Assembly (NCBI GenBank): GCA_938014215.1
Contig: CALLRW010000002.1
Location: 62,001-126,000 of the forward strand
DNA from: an uncultured Alistipes sp.
Lineage (GTDB): Bacteria > Bacteroidota > Bacteroidia > Bacteroidales > Rikenellaceae
Reading direction: 5' to 3'
Length of the DNA: 64,000 bases
In this document: in pieces, positions 1 to 8,012 of the stretch
Position numbering within the stretch: position 1 is the stretch's first letter
Layout of the letters: each line of letters begins with the position of its first letter
Program-made: the position numbers and the translations under genes
Notes under the pieces: generated by a model
Told to the model about the DNA's origin: nothing
Seen by the model: the letters and a program-made list of their open reading frames with translations, nothing else
Database searches by the model: none

Positions 1-92
1 GAAATGCCCCACAGAAAGGCCCGGTTCAACGACGTGATGGCATGGGTATGCTGGTGGTGATGGGGATGCGGTTCAGAAGCGTGTGCTGTCAT
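1..92 (-). CDS. Cation diffusion facilitator transporter, N-terminal fragment (partial, runs off left edge)
   Basis: The gene begins at the ATG complementary to 90-92 and continues past the left edge, so only about 30 codons are visible. The N-terminus has seven histidines within the first 17 residues, followed by SLNRAFLWGI. That is how ZitB/CzcD-type zinc exporters begin before their first membrane helix: the family carries a His-rich cytoplasmic tail that binds metal, and the first transmembrane segment follows. The gene lies downstream of the hemerythrin regulator on the same strand (33 bases between), so the two may be cotranscribed. The family call rests on a short stretch only; any His-tailed membrane protein remains possible. 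Confidence 0.6.
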   Translation of the reverse strand, partial: MTAHASEPHPHHHQHTHAITSLNRAFLWGI

Positions 93-125
93 GGTTGTAT
101 GTGTTTAAGTTCAGGTTTTTCCGAT

Positions 126-1052
126 TCAGGGGTCGGGCAGCGTCTTCTTGATCTCGGAGAGCTCGACCAGCTTGTTTACGATGGCGTAGATCGTCAGTCC
201 GGCCGCCGAGTGGATCTGCAGCTTCGCCGCGATGTTCCGGCGGTGGGTGATGACCGTATGGGCCGAGATGCAGAGCGCCTCGGCGATCTGTTTGTTGGTC
301 ATCCCCTTCACCACGCAGACGATGATCTCCTTCTCGCGGGCGCTCAGCGGTTCGGGTTTCTCGCCCCGGGGCCCCTGCGCCGCCAGCCGCTCCACAGCCG
401 GGGCAAAGATCTCGTCCTCGACGGCGTTGTGCGACGCCAGCTCCTGCTCGCAGGTGAAGATGTCGAACAGCACGCCGTTCAGTTCGTTCGTACTCCCCGA
501 AGGGTAGTACTTGATGATGATATTCTTCAGCTCGCGCAGCTTGGCATCCACCTGGTCGTGCTGCCGACGGAAGATCTCCATCGAATAGGAGGTATTCTTC
601 TCCCCCGAGAGCAGCGACTCCACATAGGGAAAAACGGTCTTCTCCTCGTAGTTCATGTGGCGCTGGACCTCGGCTACATACTCGTCAAAAAAGCGCATGA
701 TGGCAAACGAAACGTCGCTCTGCGAGCAATCCACCGCCTCGATCAGCTTCCGGCGGATGGCCGGCAGCCGGAACTCCAGAAAATAGCCGTGCGAATTGTG
801 CAGATAGTCGGTCAGCGACCGCACCGAAACCTCGCGCGAGAGCTCCTCGCCGTTGCCGAAATTCATCAGCAGGTTCACCACCGCCAGGAAGGTCGCCGTA
901 TCGACCTCGTTGTCGGCGCAGACCTCGGCGATCGTCTTGTCGCCGAACCCCAGCGCAATGCCGAAGCGGCTCATCACCTGCAGCACCGCATAGCGGTCAC
1001 CTACCAGGTCGCACATGCGGTCATCGCCGCCGTATCCTCCGGATTTATACAT
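126..1052 (-). CDS. Hemerythrin-domain regulator with C-terminal LuxR helix-turn-helix
   Basis: A 308-residue protein with three parts. Residues about 15-62 resemble the ScdA/RIC N-terminal domain (DUF542), but the usual CCGG motif is replaced by GFGD. Residues about 80-225 form a hemerythrin HHE fold with the expected diiron ligands: H85/H88, H132 with E136 (HMNYE), H165, and H208 with E212 (HNAVE). Residues about 235-300 are a LuxR/GerE DNA-binding domain (LSAREKEII, then NKQIAEALCISAHTVITHRRN). RIC proteins repair iron-sulfur centres after nitric oxide or oxidative damage, so this is probably a diiron sensor that binds DNA directly (inference). I chose the ATG at 1052 because the upstream extension of the frame is poor in family-like sequence. 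There is no receiver domain and no partner kinase nearby. Confidence 0.85.
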   Translation of the reverse strand: MYKSGGYGGDDRMCDLVGDRYAVLQVMSRFGIALGFGDKTIAEVCADNEVDTATFLAVVNLLMNFGNGEELSREVSVRSLTDYLHNSHGYFLEFRLPAIRRKLIEAVDCSQSDVSFAIMRFFDEYVAEVQRHMNYEEKTVFPYVESLLSGEKNTSYSMEIFRRQHDQVDAKLRELKNIIIKYYPSGSTNELNGVLFDIFTCEQELASHNAVEDEIFAPAVERLAAQGPRGEKPEPLSAREKEIIVCVVKGMTNKQIAEALCISAHTVITHRRNIAAKLQIHSAAGLTIYAIVNKLVELSEIKKTLPDP

Positions 1053-1125
1053 AGATTCAGGTATTTTTTCAGCCGCAAATATACGAGCGCAACCCCCGTG
1101 CCGCAATACCTAAAACAGGGGATTT

Positions 1126-2967
1126 TCAGCGCCGGCCGATATCCGTATAGGTCGTCTGGAGCATCGTCCGCCCGACGTCGAGCAGGTCGGGATTCGTCGC
1201 CATGACCACCTGCCGGCCCGTCTCGTCCCACACTGCGGCCCCGAGCGAATCGACCACTCCGAAGCCGTCGTTGAAGGTGTAGTAGGCAAACTTGCGCGGC
1301 GGTGCCGGGGCGAAGATATCCTTGCTGTAGTCGAAATCCGAGTGCGGAAGGCCCAGCTGTCCGAGCAGTGTCGCCGCCAGGTCGATCTGCGAGGCGTAGG
1401 TCGTCACCACGCGCGGCGAAGCTACGGCTCCGCCCGTCCAGATCATCGGGATCCGGTGGCGCAGCGGCTCGTTGTAGGTCAGCGTCCGCGGGTAGGGGTA
1501 GCCGTGGTCGGCAACCAGCACCACCAGCAGGTTCTTCCACGCCGGCGAGGCCTTCAGCCGGTCGAGCATCCGGCCCACACACTCGTCCGAAAAGGCCATG
1601 GCGTTCAGCACCGGATCCTCGAATTTCGCGTAGGGAACGTCGAAGGGCTTGTGGCTGCTCAGCGTCAGCAGCCCCGCCAGGAAGGGACCTCCCGCCGCAT
1701 CGAGCGAGATCACCCGGTCGGCAAACCAGTCGCACATCAGCGCATCGTCATAACCCCAGTCCGAGGGCTGCGCGTCGAAGTGCAGATCCTTCTGCCAGAC
1801 GAGCTCCTGCCACCCCGTGGCGTACATGTACGACGACTGGTTCGTGAAGTTCAGGTCGCCGCCGTAGGAGAAGCTCGTCGCGTAGCCCGCCGCGGCCAGC
1901 GACCGCGCCACCGACGGAAGATTGTGGCTCTTCGTCGGGAGCTTCATGATCGACATCCGGGTCTGCGCCGGGAAACCGCTCATGATCGCCACCTCGCCCC
2001 GGTCCGTGCGGTAGGAGTTGGCAAAGAAGTTCTCGAACCAGATGCCCTCCCGTTTCCAGCGCTGCATGTTGGGCATTACCGCCTCGCCGTCGACCGTCTC
2101 ATCCATCACCGTGCGGGCGAAGCTCTCCAGGATCACCAGCACCACATTCGGGCGGTCGGTCGTCAGCACCCGTTCGGCCGTTGGGGCCGCTGCCGGGCCG
2201 TTACCGCGCAGCGCCTCGAAACGCGACGCACGCTCCGATTCTTCGAAATAGGGATACTCCGATGCATAATCCACATTGTGGTCGCCCAGGCTCGAGAGGA
2301 ACGAAAAGACCGGGTTGATCGCCGCGTGGTTCAGGAACATCGTCGAACTGAAGTAGACCTTCGAGACGTTGGCCGTCGAGGCCCCCAGTCCGCCGCGGAT
2401 CGCCAGGAAATCGAGCCCCGCCAACAGTACCATGGCCAGGCTCCCGGCCGCGGCTGCACGCCACCCCACGGGTTCACCGTCGAAGAGCCGCACCACCCGC
2501 CGGTAGAGCCAGATCATCAGTCCGGCATAGACCGCGGCCAGCAGCGTCTGACGCACCCCGAGCCAGAAATCCACACTCGCCATCGCCTCCTTCGGGTCGG
2601 CCAGGTAGATCAGGATCGTCGAGTCGAGGCGGAAGCCCCAGTGTTCATACAGGGCCACGTCGACGGCAAAGATCACCGCCGTCAGCACGGCCACCAGCAC
2701 GAAATAGCCCGTCAGAATCCCGCGCCACAACCGCTCGGGAAGGCGCACCCACAGCGAAACAAGAATCACAAGCAGCGGCAGCGCCGTGACATACCCCGCC
2801 ACGGTCAGATCGAGCGACAACCCGTGCCACAATACCGCCAACCATCCGCCCACGCCGGCTCCCGCCGACTCCACGGCGTACCACGCCATGAAAACCGGCT
2901 TCTGCACGGCCATCATCACCACCGTGGCGACAAACGTCGCAAGGACAAACCCGATCTTGCGCCGCAT
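1126..2967 (-). CDS. LTA synthase-like membrane sulfatase/phosphoglycerol transferase
   Basis: A 613-residue protein. The first ~195 residues hold about five hydrophobic segments. The remainder is an alkaline-phosphatase/sulfatase-fold domain facing the periplasm. Catalytic features are visible: metal-ligand E281 in VLVILESFART, the probable nucleophile T321 in SYRTDRGE, H439 in SSHKPF, and D487/H488 in VADHGYP. This matches LtaS and OpgB-type phosphoglycerol transferases. Bacteroidales make no classical lipoteichoic acid, so the substrate is unknown; modification of a surface glycan or lipid headgroup with phosphoglycerol or phosphoethanolamine is a reasonable guess. It starts five bases after the upp stop, so it is probably the last gene of an hflX-upp operon. 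Confidence 0.85.
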   Translation of the reverse strand: MRRKIGFVLATFVATVVMMAVQKPVFMAWYAVESAGAGVGGWLAVLWHGLSLDLTVAGYVTALPLLVILVSLWVRLPERLWRGILTGYFVLVAVLTAVIFAVDVALYEHWGFRLDSTILIYLADPKEAMASVDFWLGVRQTLLAAVYAGLMIWLYRRVVRLFDGEPVGWRAAAAGSLAMVLLAGLDFLAIRGGLGASTANVSKVYFSSTMFLNHAAINPVFSFLSSLGDHNVDYASEYPYFEESERASRFEALRGNGPAAAPTAERVLTTDRPNVVLVILESFARTVMDETVDGEAVMPNMQRWKREGIWFENFFANSYRTDRGEVAIMSGFPAQTRMSIMKLPTKSHNLPSVARSLAAAGYATSFSYGGDLNFTNQSSYMYATGWQELVWQKDLHFDAQPSDWGYDDALMCDWFADRVISLDAAGGPFLAGLLTLSSHKPFDVPYAKFEDPVLNAMAFSDECVGRMLDRLKASPAWKNLLVVLVADHGYPYPRTLTYNEPLRHRIPMIWTGGAVASPRVVTTYASQIDLAATLLGQLGLPHSDFDYSKDIFAPAPPRKFAYYTFNDGFGVVDSLGAAVWDETGRQVVMATNPDLLDVGRTMLQTTYTDIGRR

Positions 2968-2972
2968 CGCCG

Positions 2973-3629
2973 TCAGATCTTTTCGCCGTAGGCCAGATCA
3001 CCCGCATCGCCGATGCCGGGCACGATGTACGACCGCGAGGTCAGCTCCTCGTCGACCACCGCCGTCCAGATCGTCGTATTCTGGTGAGGCATGTTCTTCA
3101 TCGCGTAGTCGACCCCCTGCTCGCTGGCAATCACCGCCGCAACGTGGGTGCAGGCCGGTACGCCGCCCCGCTCGCACAGCGCATTGTAGGTCAGCACCAG
3201 CGACGACCCCGTCGCCAGCATCGGATCGACCAGCAGCAGCGTCTTCCCCTCGAGGCTGCCGCACGAAATGTATTCGACCTTCACCGTGAACTTGCCGTCC
3301 TTCGTGCTCTTGCGGTAGGCCGAGACAAAGGCATTCTGGGCATCGTCGAAGTAGTTCAGGAAGCCCTGGTGGAAGGGGAGACCCGCCCGCAGGATCGTGG
3401 CGATCACCACCTGGTCGTCGATCATCTGAACGGTCGCCTCGCCCAGCGGCGTCTCGACCACCTGCGGACGGTAGTTCAGCGTCTTCGAGATCTCGTAGGC
3501 CGTGATCTCGCCGATCCGCTCCATGTTGCGGCGGAATCGCATCGAATCCTTCTGGATCCGTTTGTCGCGGATCTCGGCGATGAATTTGTTCAGAACGGTG
3601 TTCTCCTGCGAAAGTACGTGAAGTGTCAT
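2973..3629 (-). CDS. upp: Uracil phosphoribosyltransferase
   Basis: A 218-residue enzyme that salvages uracil by joining it to PRPP to form UMP. The PRPP-binding loop is clear in LLLVDPMLATGSS, and the uracil-binding C-terminal segment ends GDAGDLAYGEKI, close to the family's GDAGDRxFGT ending. The start is the ATG at 3629 (MTLHVLSQ), 19 bases after the hflX stop. The frame stays open further upstream, but that stretch overlaps hflX and is unlike the family. The gene lies between hflX and the LTA-synthase-like gene with short gaps on both sides. Confidence 0.95.
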   Translation of the reverse strand: MTLHVLSQENTVLNKFIAEIRDKRIQKDSMRFRRNMERIGEITAYEISKTLNYRPQVVETPLGEATVQMIDDQVVIATILRAGLPFHQGFLNYFDDAQNAFVSAYRKSTKDGKFTVKVEYISCGSLEGKTLLLVDPMLATGSSLVLTYNALCERGGVPACTHVAAVIASEQGVDYAMKNMPHQNTTIWTAVVDEELTSRSYIVPGIGDAGDLAYGEKI

Positions 3630-3648
3630 AAATTCGGTGTATTGGTTC

Positions 3649-4869
3649 TCAATAAAGAAAATTGTTGAACGGATAGCGCCCGGCATGAATCTCACGCACC
3701 ATGCCATACAGATCCGAGCGAAACTTCTCCAGATTGATCTTCTCAAGGGCCGAAAGGAAGATGCACGGCGTATTGGCCCGCGCAATCCAGCTCTGTTTCA
3801 GCTCGTCGAGCGAGCGGTTCTCCCGCGTCGCCGGCGTCAGGTCGTCCTCCTCCTTCTCGACCCAGCGGTAGGCATCCACCTTGTTGAAGACCAGGTAGAC
3901 GGGTTTGTCCCCGGCGCCGATCTCCTGCAGCGTCTGCTTCACCACCGCAATCTGATCCTCGAACTGCGGATGCGAAATATCCACCACGTGGACCAGCAGG
4001 TCCGCTTCGCGCACCTCGTCGAGCGTCGACTTGAACGACTCGATCAGTTCGGTCGGCAGCTTGCGGATGAAGCCCACCGTATCCGACAGCAGGAACGGCA
4101 GGTTGTCGAAGACCACCTTGCGCACCGTCGTGTCCAGCGTCGCGAAGAGCTTGTTCTCGGCAAAGACGTCGCTCTTCGAGATGAGGTTCATCAGCGTCGA
4201 CTTGCCGACGTTCGTGTAGCCCACCAGCGCCACACGGACCAGCGATCCGCGGTTCGATCGCTGTACGGCCATCTGGCGGTCGATCTTCTTGAGATCCTCC
4301 TTCAGTTTGGCAATGCGGTTGCGGATGATACGGCGGTCGGTCTCGATCTCGCGCTCGCCGGCTCCGCCTCGGGTTCCCGTACCGCCTCGCTGCCGCTCAA
4401 GGTGAGTCCACAGACCCGATAGCCGCGGCAGCATGTATTCGTAATTGGCCAGCTGGACCTGCGTCTTCGCATAGGCCGTCTGGGCCCGCGAAAGGAATAT
4501 GTCCAGAATCAACCGCGTTCGGTCAAGCAGGCGGCAGGGGAGCTCCTTCTCGATGTTGCGCGTCTGCGACGGGCTCAGCTCATCGTCGAAGATCACCACG
4601 TCGATCTCCTGCTCCTTGCAATACTCCGCGATTTCGGTCAGTTTGCCCGGCCCCACGTAGATCCGCGCCGACGGCTGAGGTAGCCGCTGCGTGAATCGCT
4701 TGACGGCCCGGATATCGGCCGTCTCGGCCAGAAACTCCAGTTCGTCGAGGTATTCATCGGTCTGCCGGGCATCCTGGCCGTCGCGCACCACGGCAACCAG
4801 CACGGCCCGTTCGCGGAGATCCCCGGCCGGGATCTCCTTCGGTTGAAGCGTTTGTCTGTTCTCTTCCAA
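3649..4869 (-). CDS. hflX: GTPase HflX (TTG start)
   Basis: A 406-residue ribosome-associated GTPase that rescues or splits stalled ribosomes under stress. The HflX N-terminal domain occupies about residues 20-125 (YVGPGKLTEI and FDDELSPSQTRNIE). A coiled linker contains the RGGTGTRGG loop. The G domain then shows the P-loop GYTNVGKS at 217-224, DTVGFIRKLP, and NKVD. The only plausible initiator is TTG at 4869: an in-frame TAG lies four codons upstream, and no ATG occurs before the conserved ERAVLVAV segment. The unusual start may keep expression low. It is the first gene of the hflX-upp-sulfatase run, and the TonB-gene terminator lies just upstream. Confidence 0.93.
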   Translation of the reverse strand: MEENRQTLQPKEIPAGDLRERAVLVAVVRDGQDARQTDEYLDELEFLAETADIRAVKRFTQRLPQPSARIYVGPGKLTEIAEYCKEQEIDVVIFDDELSPSQTRNIEKELPCRLLDRTRLILDIFLSRAQTAYAKTQVQLANYEYMLPRLSGLWTHLERQRGGTGTRGGAGEREIETDRRIIRNRIAKLKEDLKKIDRQMAVQRSNRGSLVRVALVGYTNVGKSTLMNLISKSDVFAENKLFATLDTTVRKVVFDNLPFLLSDTVGFIRKLPTELIESFKSTLDEVREADLLVHVVDISHPQFEDQIAVVKQTLQEIGAGDKPVYLVFNKVDAYRWVEKEEDDLTPATRENRSLDELKQSWIARANTPCIFLSALEKINLEKFRSDLYGMVREIHAGRYPFNNFLY

Positions 4870-4963
4870 AATCTGCTGTTTCTATGTCTCCGGAATCCGT
4901 CCCGGCTCGCTCCTCGCCTCCCGGGGTGCGGATTCCGGCGTGACAACTCTCCCCCTCAGGCTG

Positions 4964-4997
4964 CAAAAAGGGTATCCTCCACGAAGCAGGATACCCT
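4964..4997 (-). terminator. Rho-independent terminator of the TonB gene
   Basis: A ten-base perfect inverted repeat, AGGGTATCCT (4969-4978) and AGGATACCCT (4988-4997), is separated by nine bases. On the minus strand the hairpin is followed by a run of U encoded by the A tract at 4965-4969. It ends transcription from the TonB gene and separates it from hflX. Confidence 0.85.
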
Positions 4998-5023
4998 ATA
5001 TCTAAGATCCGACAATGTGCGGA

Positions 5024-5707
5024 TCAGTTCTGTACTCGGAAGTCTACCGGCAGCGTGTACTTCACACGTACCACCTGGTTACGCTGCTTGCCCGGGCTCC
5101 ACTTCGGAGACTTGCTCAGCACGCGGATGGCCTCCTCCGACAGCGAACGGTCGGGGGTCTGAAGCACCTGAATGTTGGTCAGACGACCGTCCTTCTCGAT
5201 CACGAACGACAGAACCACGCGGCCCTGGATACCGTTCTCAAGAGCGATCTGCGGGAACTTGACGTTCTGCTGAACCCAGTTACGGAACGTATTCAGGTCT
5301 CCGCCCTGGAACGAAGGCATCGTCTCGGCGATCAGGAACGGCTGGTCATCCTCGACAACCTCCTCCTCAACGGGAACGGTCTGGACAACCTCGACATCCT
5401 CGTCGAACTCCGTAAAGTCAACTTCGGTGGTGATCTTGGTGTCGTTGGTCACGACCTGAAGCAGGTCGGCAATCACCTTCACCTCCACCTTTCTGGGAGC
5501 CTCGGGGGGTTTCTGATCCTGACGGGTGATCTCAACAATCTGCTCCTCGATGGGTGCTACCTGCAGGTCGATCTTCTCGACGCGCTTCTCCTTCGGAGTA
5601 TAGGAGAAGGCGACAATCACGAGCAAGAGCGAAATAACAAGGCCGACTTCCAGCAAGAGGCCCCGCTTGTTCTTAAGATCTGCTTTGGGTGATTTCTTGA
5701 TTTCCAT
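5024..5707 (-). CDS. TonB family energy transducer
   Basis: A 227-residue protein with a single membrane segment at about residues 17-38, an acidic periplasmic linker (VDFTEFDEDVEV and EEEVVEDD), and a TonB C-terminal domain at about 140-227 (GRVVLSFVIEKDGRL, then EEAIRVLSKSPKWSPGKQRNQVVRVKYTLPV). TonB proteins pass proton-motive energy from ExbB/ExbD to outer-membrane receptors such as SusC. There is no exbB or exbD beside it. The acidic linker takes the place of the usual proline-rich stretch, as is common in Bacteroidetes. The gene is monocistronic, with a terminator directly downstream. Confidence 0.9.
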   Translation of the reverse strand: MEIKKSPKADLKNKRGLLLEVGLVISLLLVIVAFSYTPKEKRVEKIDLQVAPIEEQIVEITRQDQKPPEAPRKVEVKVIADLLQVVTNDTKITTEVDFTEFDEDVEVVQTVPVEEEVVEDDQPFLIAETMPSFQGGDLNTFRNWVQQNVKFPQIALENGIQGRVVLSFVIEKDGRLTNIQVLQTPDRSLSEEAIRVLSKSPKWSPGKQRNQVVRVKYTLPVDFRVQN

Positions 5708-6075
5708 ATTTCAAGTTTTAATTGTTCCTTCGTTCGTTTCAAGTTTTCCGCACGGCTCCGACCGGAGATTCTGTCTCACACTCATTATTCATTCATCCCC
5801 AAATCGTCTGCGTCCCGGATTTTCATCCCCGCCTTGTCCAAGCCTCAGCCAGACCTCTCTCCGGCCTTTTTCCAGCCCATTTTCAGACCTTGACCAGATC
5901 TCTGTCCGATCCCCGTCAGATCTCTGCCCGGCTCTCTCGCTCGGCCCCCGGGGTGCGGCGGACGCGCTATGCAGCACACAAATATAGAGATAAAAATCCA
6001 AAAATGAACGTTCAAAGGGAAAAATCTTTATTTTTTGCCTACTTTTGCTCCCGAAATCAAACGATACACGCAAAA
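5708..6075. other. Intergenic gap between TonB gene and rlmN
   Basis: This 368-base gap between divergent genes holds no convincing coding sequence. Its middle part is pyrimidine-rich on the plus strand and carries three degenerate copies of CAGAyCTCTsyCCGg at 5850-5864, 5895-5908 and 5917-5931. The right end is AT-rich and holds the rlmN promoter. No TAnnTTTG box is apparent in front of the TonB gene. Confidence 0.5.
6040..6047 (+). promoter_or_regulatory. Predicted rlmN promoter -7 box
   Basis: TACTTTTG fits the Bacteroidetes primary-sigma -7 consensus TAnnTTTG and lies 28 bases before the rlmN ATG in AT-rich DNA. A matching -33 TTTG at the normal distance is not clear. Confidence 0.5.
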
Positions 6076-7107
6076 ATGACCGCCCAGGAGCCTCTTTACG
6101 GAAAAAATCTCGGGGAACTCACCGCCGTCTGCAACGAACTGGGACTGCCCCGTTTTGCCGCCCGGCAGATCGCCCGCTGGCTCTATGTCCGCCACACGGA
6201 GGATCCCCTGTGCATGACCGATATCTCCGCCGCCAACCGACAGCGGCTCGCCGACCGTTTCGCGCAGGTTCTCGCCGCCCCCGAACACGAAACCCGCTCG
6301 GCGGACGGAACCAAAAAGTACCTCTTCCGAACTCTCCAGGGGTTCTTCATCGAGTCGGCCTATATTCCTGACGGCGAACGCGCCACGCTCTGCGTATCGT
6401 CACAGGCCGGATGCCGAATGGGGTGCCGCTTCTGCGCCACCGGGCGTCAGGGCCTCCAGCAGTCGCTCTCCACGGCCGAAATCCTGAACCAGATCGTCTC
6501 GCTGCCCGAACGCGACCGCCTCACGAATCTCGTCTTCATGGGGATGGGCGAACCCCTCGACAATGCCGACAACGTCCTGCGGGCCCTCGAAATCCTCACC
6601 GCCGACTGGGGTTTCGCCTGGTCGCCGACCCGCATCACCCTCTCGACCTCAGGCGTCGTGCCGCAGCTGCGGAGGTTCCTCGATACGACGAAGGTCCATC
6701 TGGCCGTCAGCCTCCACAACCCCTTCCACGACGAACGCGCCGAAATCATGCCCGTCGAAAAGGCCTGGCCCATCGCCGAGGTCGTCGAGATCCTCCGCCA
6801 ATACGACTTCTCCCACCAGCGCCGCGTCTCGTTCGAGTACATCGTCATGAGCGGGCTGAACGACTCCCCGCGCCACATCCGCGAGCTGTCGCGCCTGCTG
6901 AACGGCATCAAGTGCCGGATCAATCTGATCCGGTTCCACAAGATCCCCGATTCGCCCTACTTCTCGCCCGACGCCGAGGCGATGATCCGCTTCCGCGACG
7001 CCCTCACCGCCCGCGGCATTCAGACCACGATCCGGGCATCCCGCGGCGAGGATATTCAGGCCGCCTGCGGACTGTTGAGCACCTCGCGGCTGAAAGCCGG
7101 ATTATAA
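6076..7107 (+). CDS. rlmN: Dual-specificity 23S rRNA/tRNA m2A methyltransferase RlmN
   Basis: A 343-residue radical-SAM enzyme that methylates C2 of A2503 in 23S rRNA and A37 in some tRNAs. The iron-sulfur triad C113-x3-C117-x2-C120 is in CRMGCRFC. FMGMGEPLDN follows, and the second catalytic cysteine is near residue 331 in QAACGLLS. The frame is open upstream, but the family begins near the ATG at 6076 (MTAQEPLYGKNL), just downstream of a TACTTTTG promoter box. Nothing odd in the sequence. Confidence 0.95.
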   Translation: MTAQEPLYGKNLGELTAVCNELGLPRFAARQIARWLYVRHTEDPLCMTDISAANRQRLADRFAQVLAAPEHETRSADGTKKYLFRTLQGFFIESAYIPDGERATLCVSSQAGCRMGCRFCATGRQGLQQSLSTAEILNQIVSLPERDRLTNLVFMGMGEPLDNADNVLRALEILTADWGFAWSPTRITLSTSGVVPQLRRFLDTTKVHLAVSLHNPFHDERAEIMPVEKAWPIAEVVEILRQYDFSHQRRVSFEYIVMSGLNDSPRHIRELSRLLNGIKCRINLIRFHKIPDSPYFSPDAEAMIRFRDALTARGIQTTIRASRGEDIQAACGLLSTSRLKAGL

Positions 7108-7232
7108 AAGGAGGGGCGGCAAGGCTTTCCCCGTTCCGAGAACCCGAAAAGAAGAGGTTCGCCCGCTGGGGGGGGGAGTGAATGTCTCCCGGCGCAGACA
7201 GCGGGGAAGATTTACAAGGTATCGGAGGTGAA
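7108..7232. other. Gap after rlmN
   Basis: A G-rich stretch between rlmN and the tandem repeat, including a run of ten G at about 7168-7177. I see no hairpin with a T tract, so rlmN has no obvious intrinsic terminator here. Confidence 0.3.
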
Positions 7233-7451
7233 GGATTGCCGGCAAAAGAGGAAGGGGAGTCGGCCAACGGAGGGGTGCCGACAAGAGGGAGAAGAATTCC
7301 ACCAAAGGAAAGGCGCTGACAAAAGAGAGAAGGAGACCACCAAAGGAAAAGCGTTGACAAAAGAGAGAAGGAGATCACCAAAGGAAAGGCCGACAGGAGG
7401 GAGGAGAAACCCGCCAAAGAAAGAGGTGCCGACAAAAGAAACGCAGGGCCC
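7233..7451. repeat. Six degenerate copies of a purine-rich 38-bp tandem repeat
   Basis: Copies lie at 7233-7268, 7269-7306, 7307-7344, 7345-7382, 7383-7418 and 7419-7451. The third and fourth are nearly identical; the outer ones are degenerate. Each unit reads roughly GGAAA-x-GCxGACAAAAGAGAGAAGGAGA followed by CCACCAAA. The 38-base period is not a multiple of three, so any long frame across it is accidental. The repeat ends about 30 bases before the thioredoxin gene. Confidence 0.8.
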
Positions 7452-7483
7452 GGTTTTTGCTTCGGGCACAAAAAACTGCTCAC

Positions 7484-7966
7484 ATGAAAAGAGATCCGTT
7501 TTGGAAAAACGCGGGAAGGCGGCTGCTGCCGCTTTTGTGGCTGCTGATCGGAATAACACCACTGGGCGCCCAGGTCCGGTTCGAGACCGGATCAACCGAC
7601 TCCCTCCACCAAAAAGCGCTCCAGACGGGGAAACCCGTCCTGATCGACCTCTATGCCGACTGGTGTCAGCCCTGCCGGATGATGGAACGCAAGGTATTTT
7701 CGAACCGCGAGGTCGGGGAGTTCATCAACGACCGTTTCGTTGCCGCCCGCTACAACGTCGACCGGGCGACGGGCCGCAAACTGATGGACCGCTACGGCAG
7801 CGGATCGATCCCCCTCCTGCTGATCTTCTCGCCGCAGGGCGAGCTGCTCGGACGCATCACCGGCGCCTCCTCGGCCGAAGCCCTTCTGAGAAATCTCCGA
7901 ACCATTCTCGACCGGCAGCCAAACCGGACAACGGATCGACTGTCCGGCGGACAAAAAGCGAAATGA
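7484..7966 (+). CDS. Secreted thioredoxin-fold protein (CQPC)
   Basis: A 160-residue protein with a signal peptide at 1-30 (basic start, leucine-rich core, LGAQ cleavage region) and one thioredoxin domain. The active site C61-Q-P-C64 lies in LYADWCQPCRMMERK, and the cis-proline loop is in GSIPLLLIF. It resembles the DsbD-gamma/Thioredoxin_7 group that reduces or transfers disulfides in the periplasm. The ATG at 7484 is preferred over a start nine codons upstream because it gives a normal signal peptide. It stands alone, with the convergent rsmG ending 46 bases downstream. Partner proteins cannot be guessed from the context. Confidence 0.85.
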   Translation: MKRDPFWKNAGRRLLPLLWLLIGITPLGAQVRFETGSTDSLHQKALQTGKPVLIDLYADWCQPCRMMERKVFSNREVGEFINDRFVAARYNVDRATGRKLMDRYGSGSIPLLLIFSPQGELLGRITGASSAEALLRNLRTILDRQPNRTTDRLSGGQKAK

Positions 7967-8012
7967 AAGCGTTGAACGGCTGCTCCGTGTGGCGGAGTGC
8001 CGGCACGGCGCA

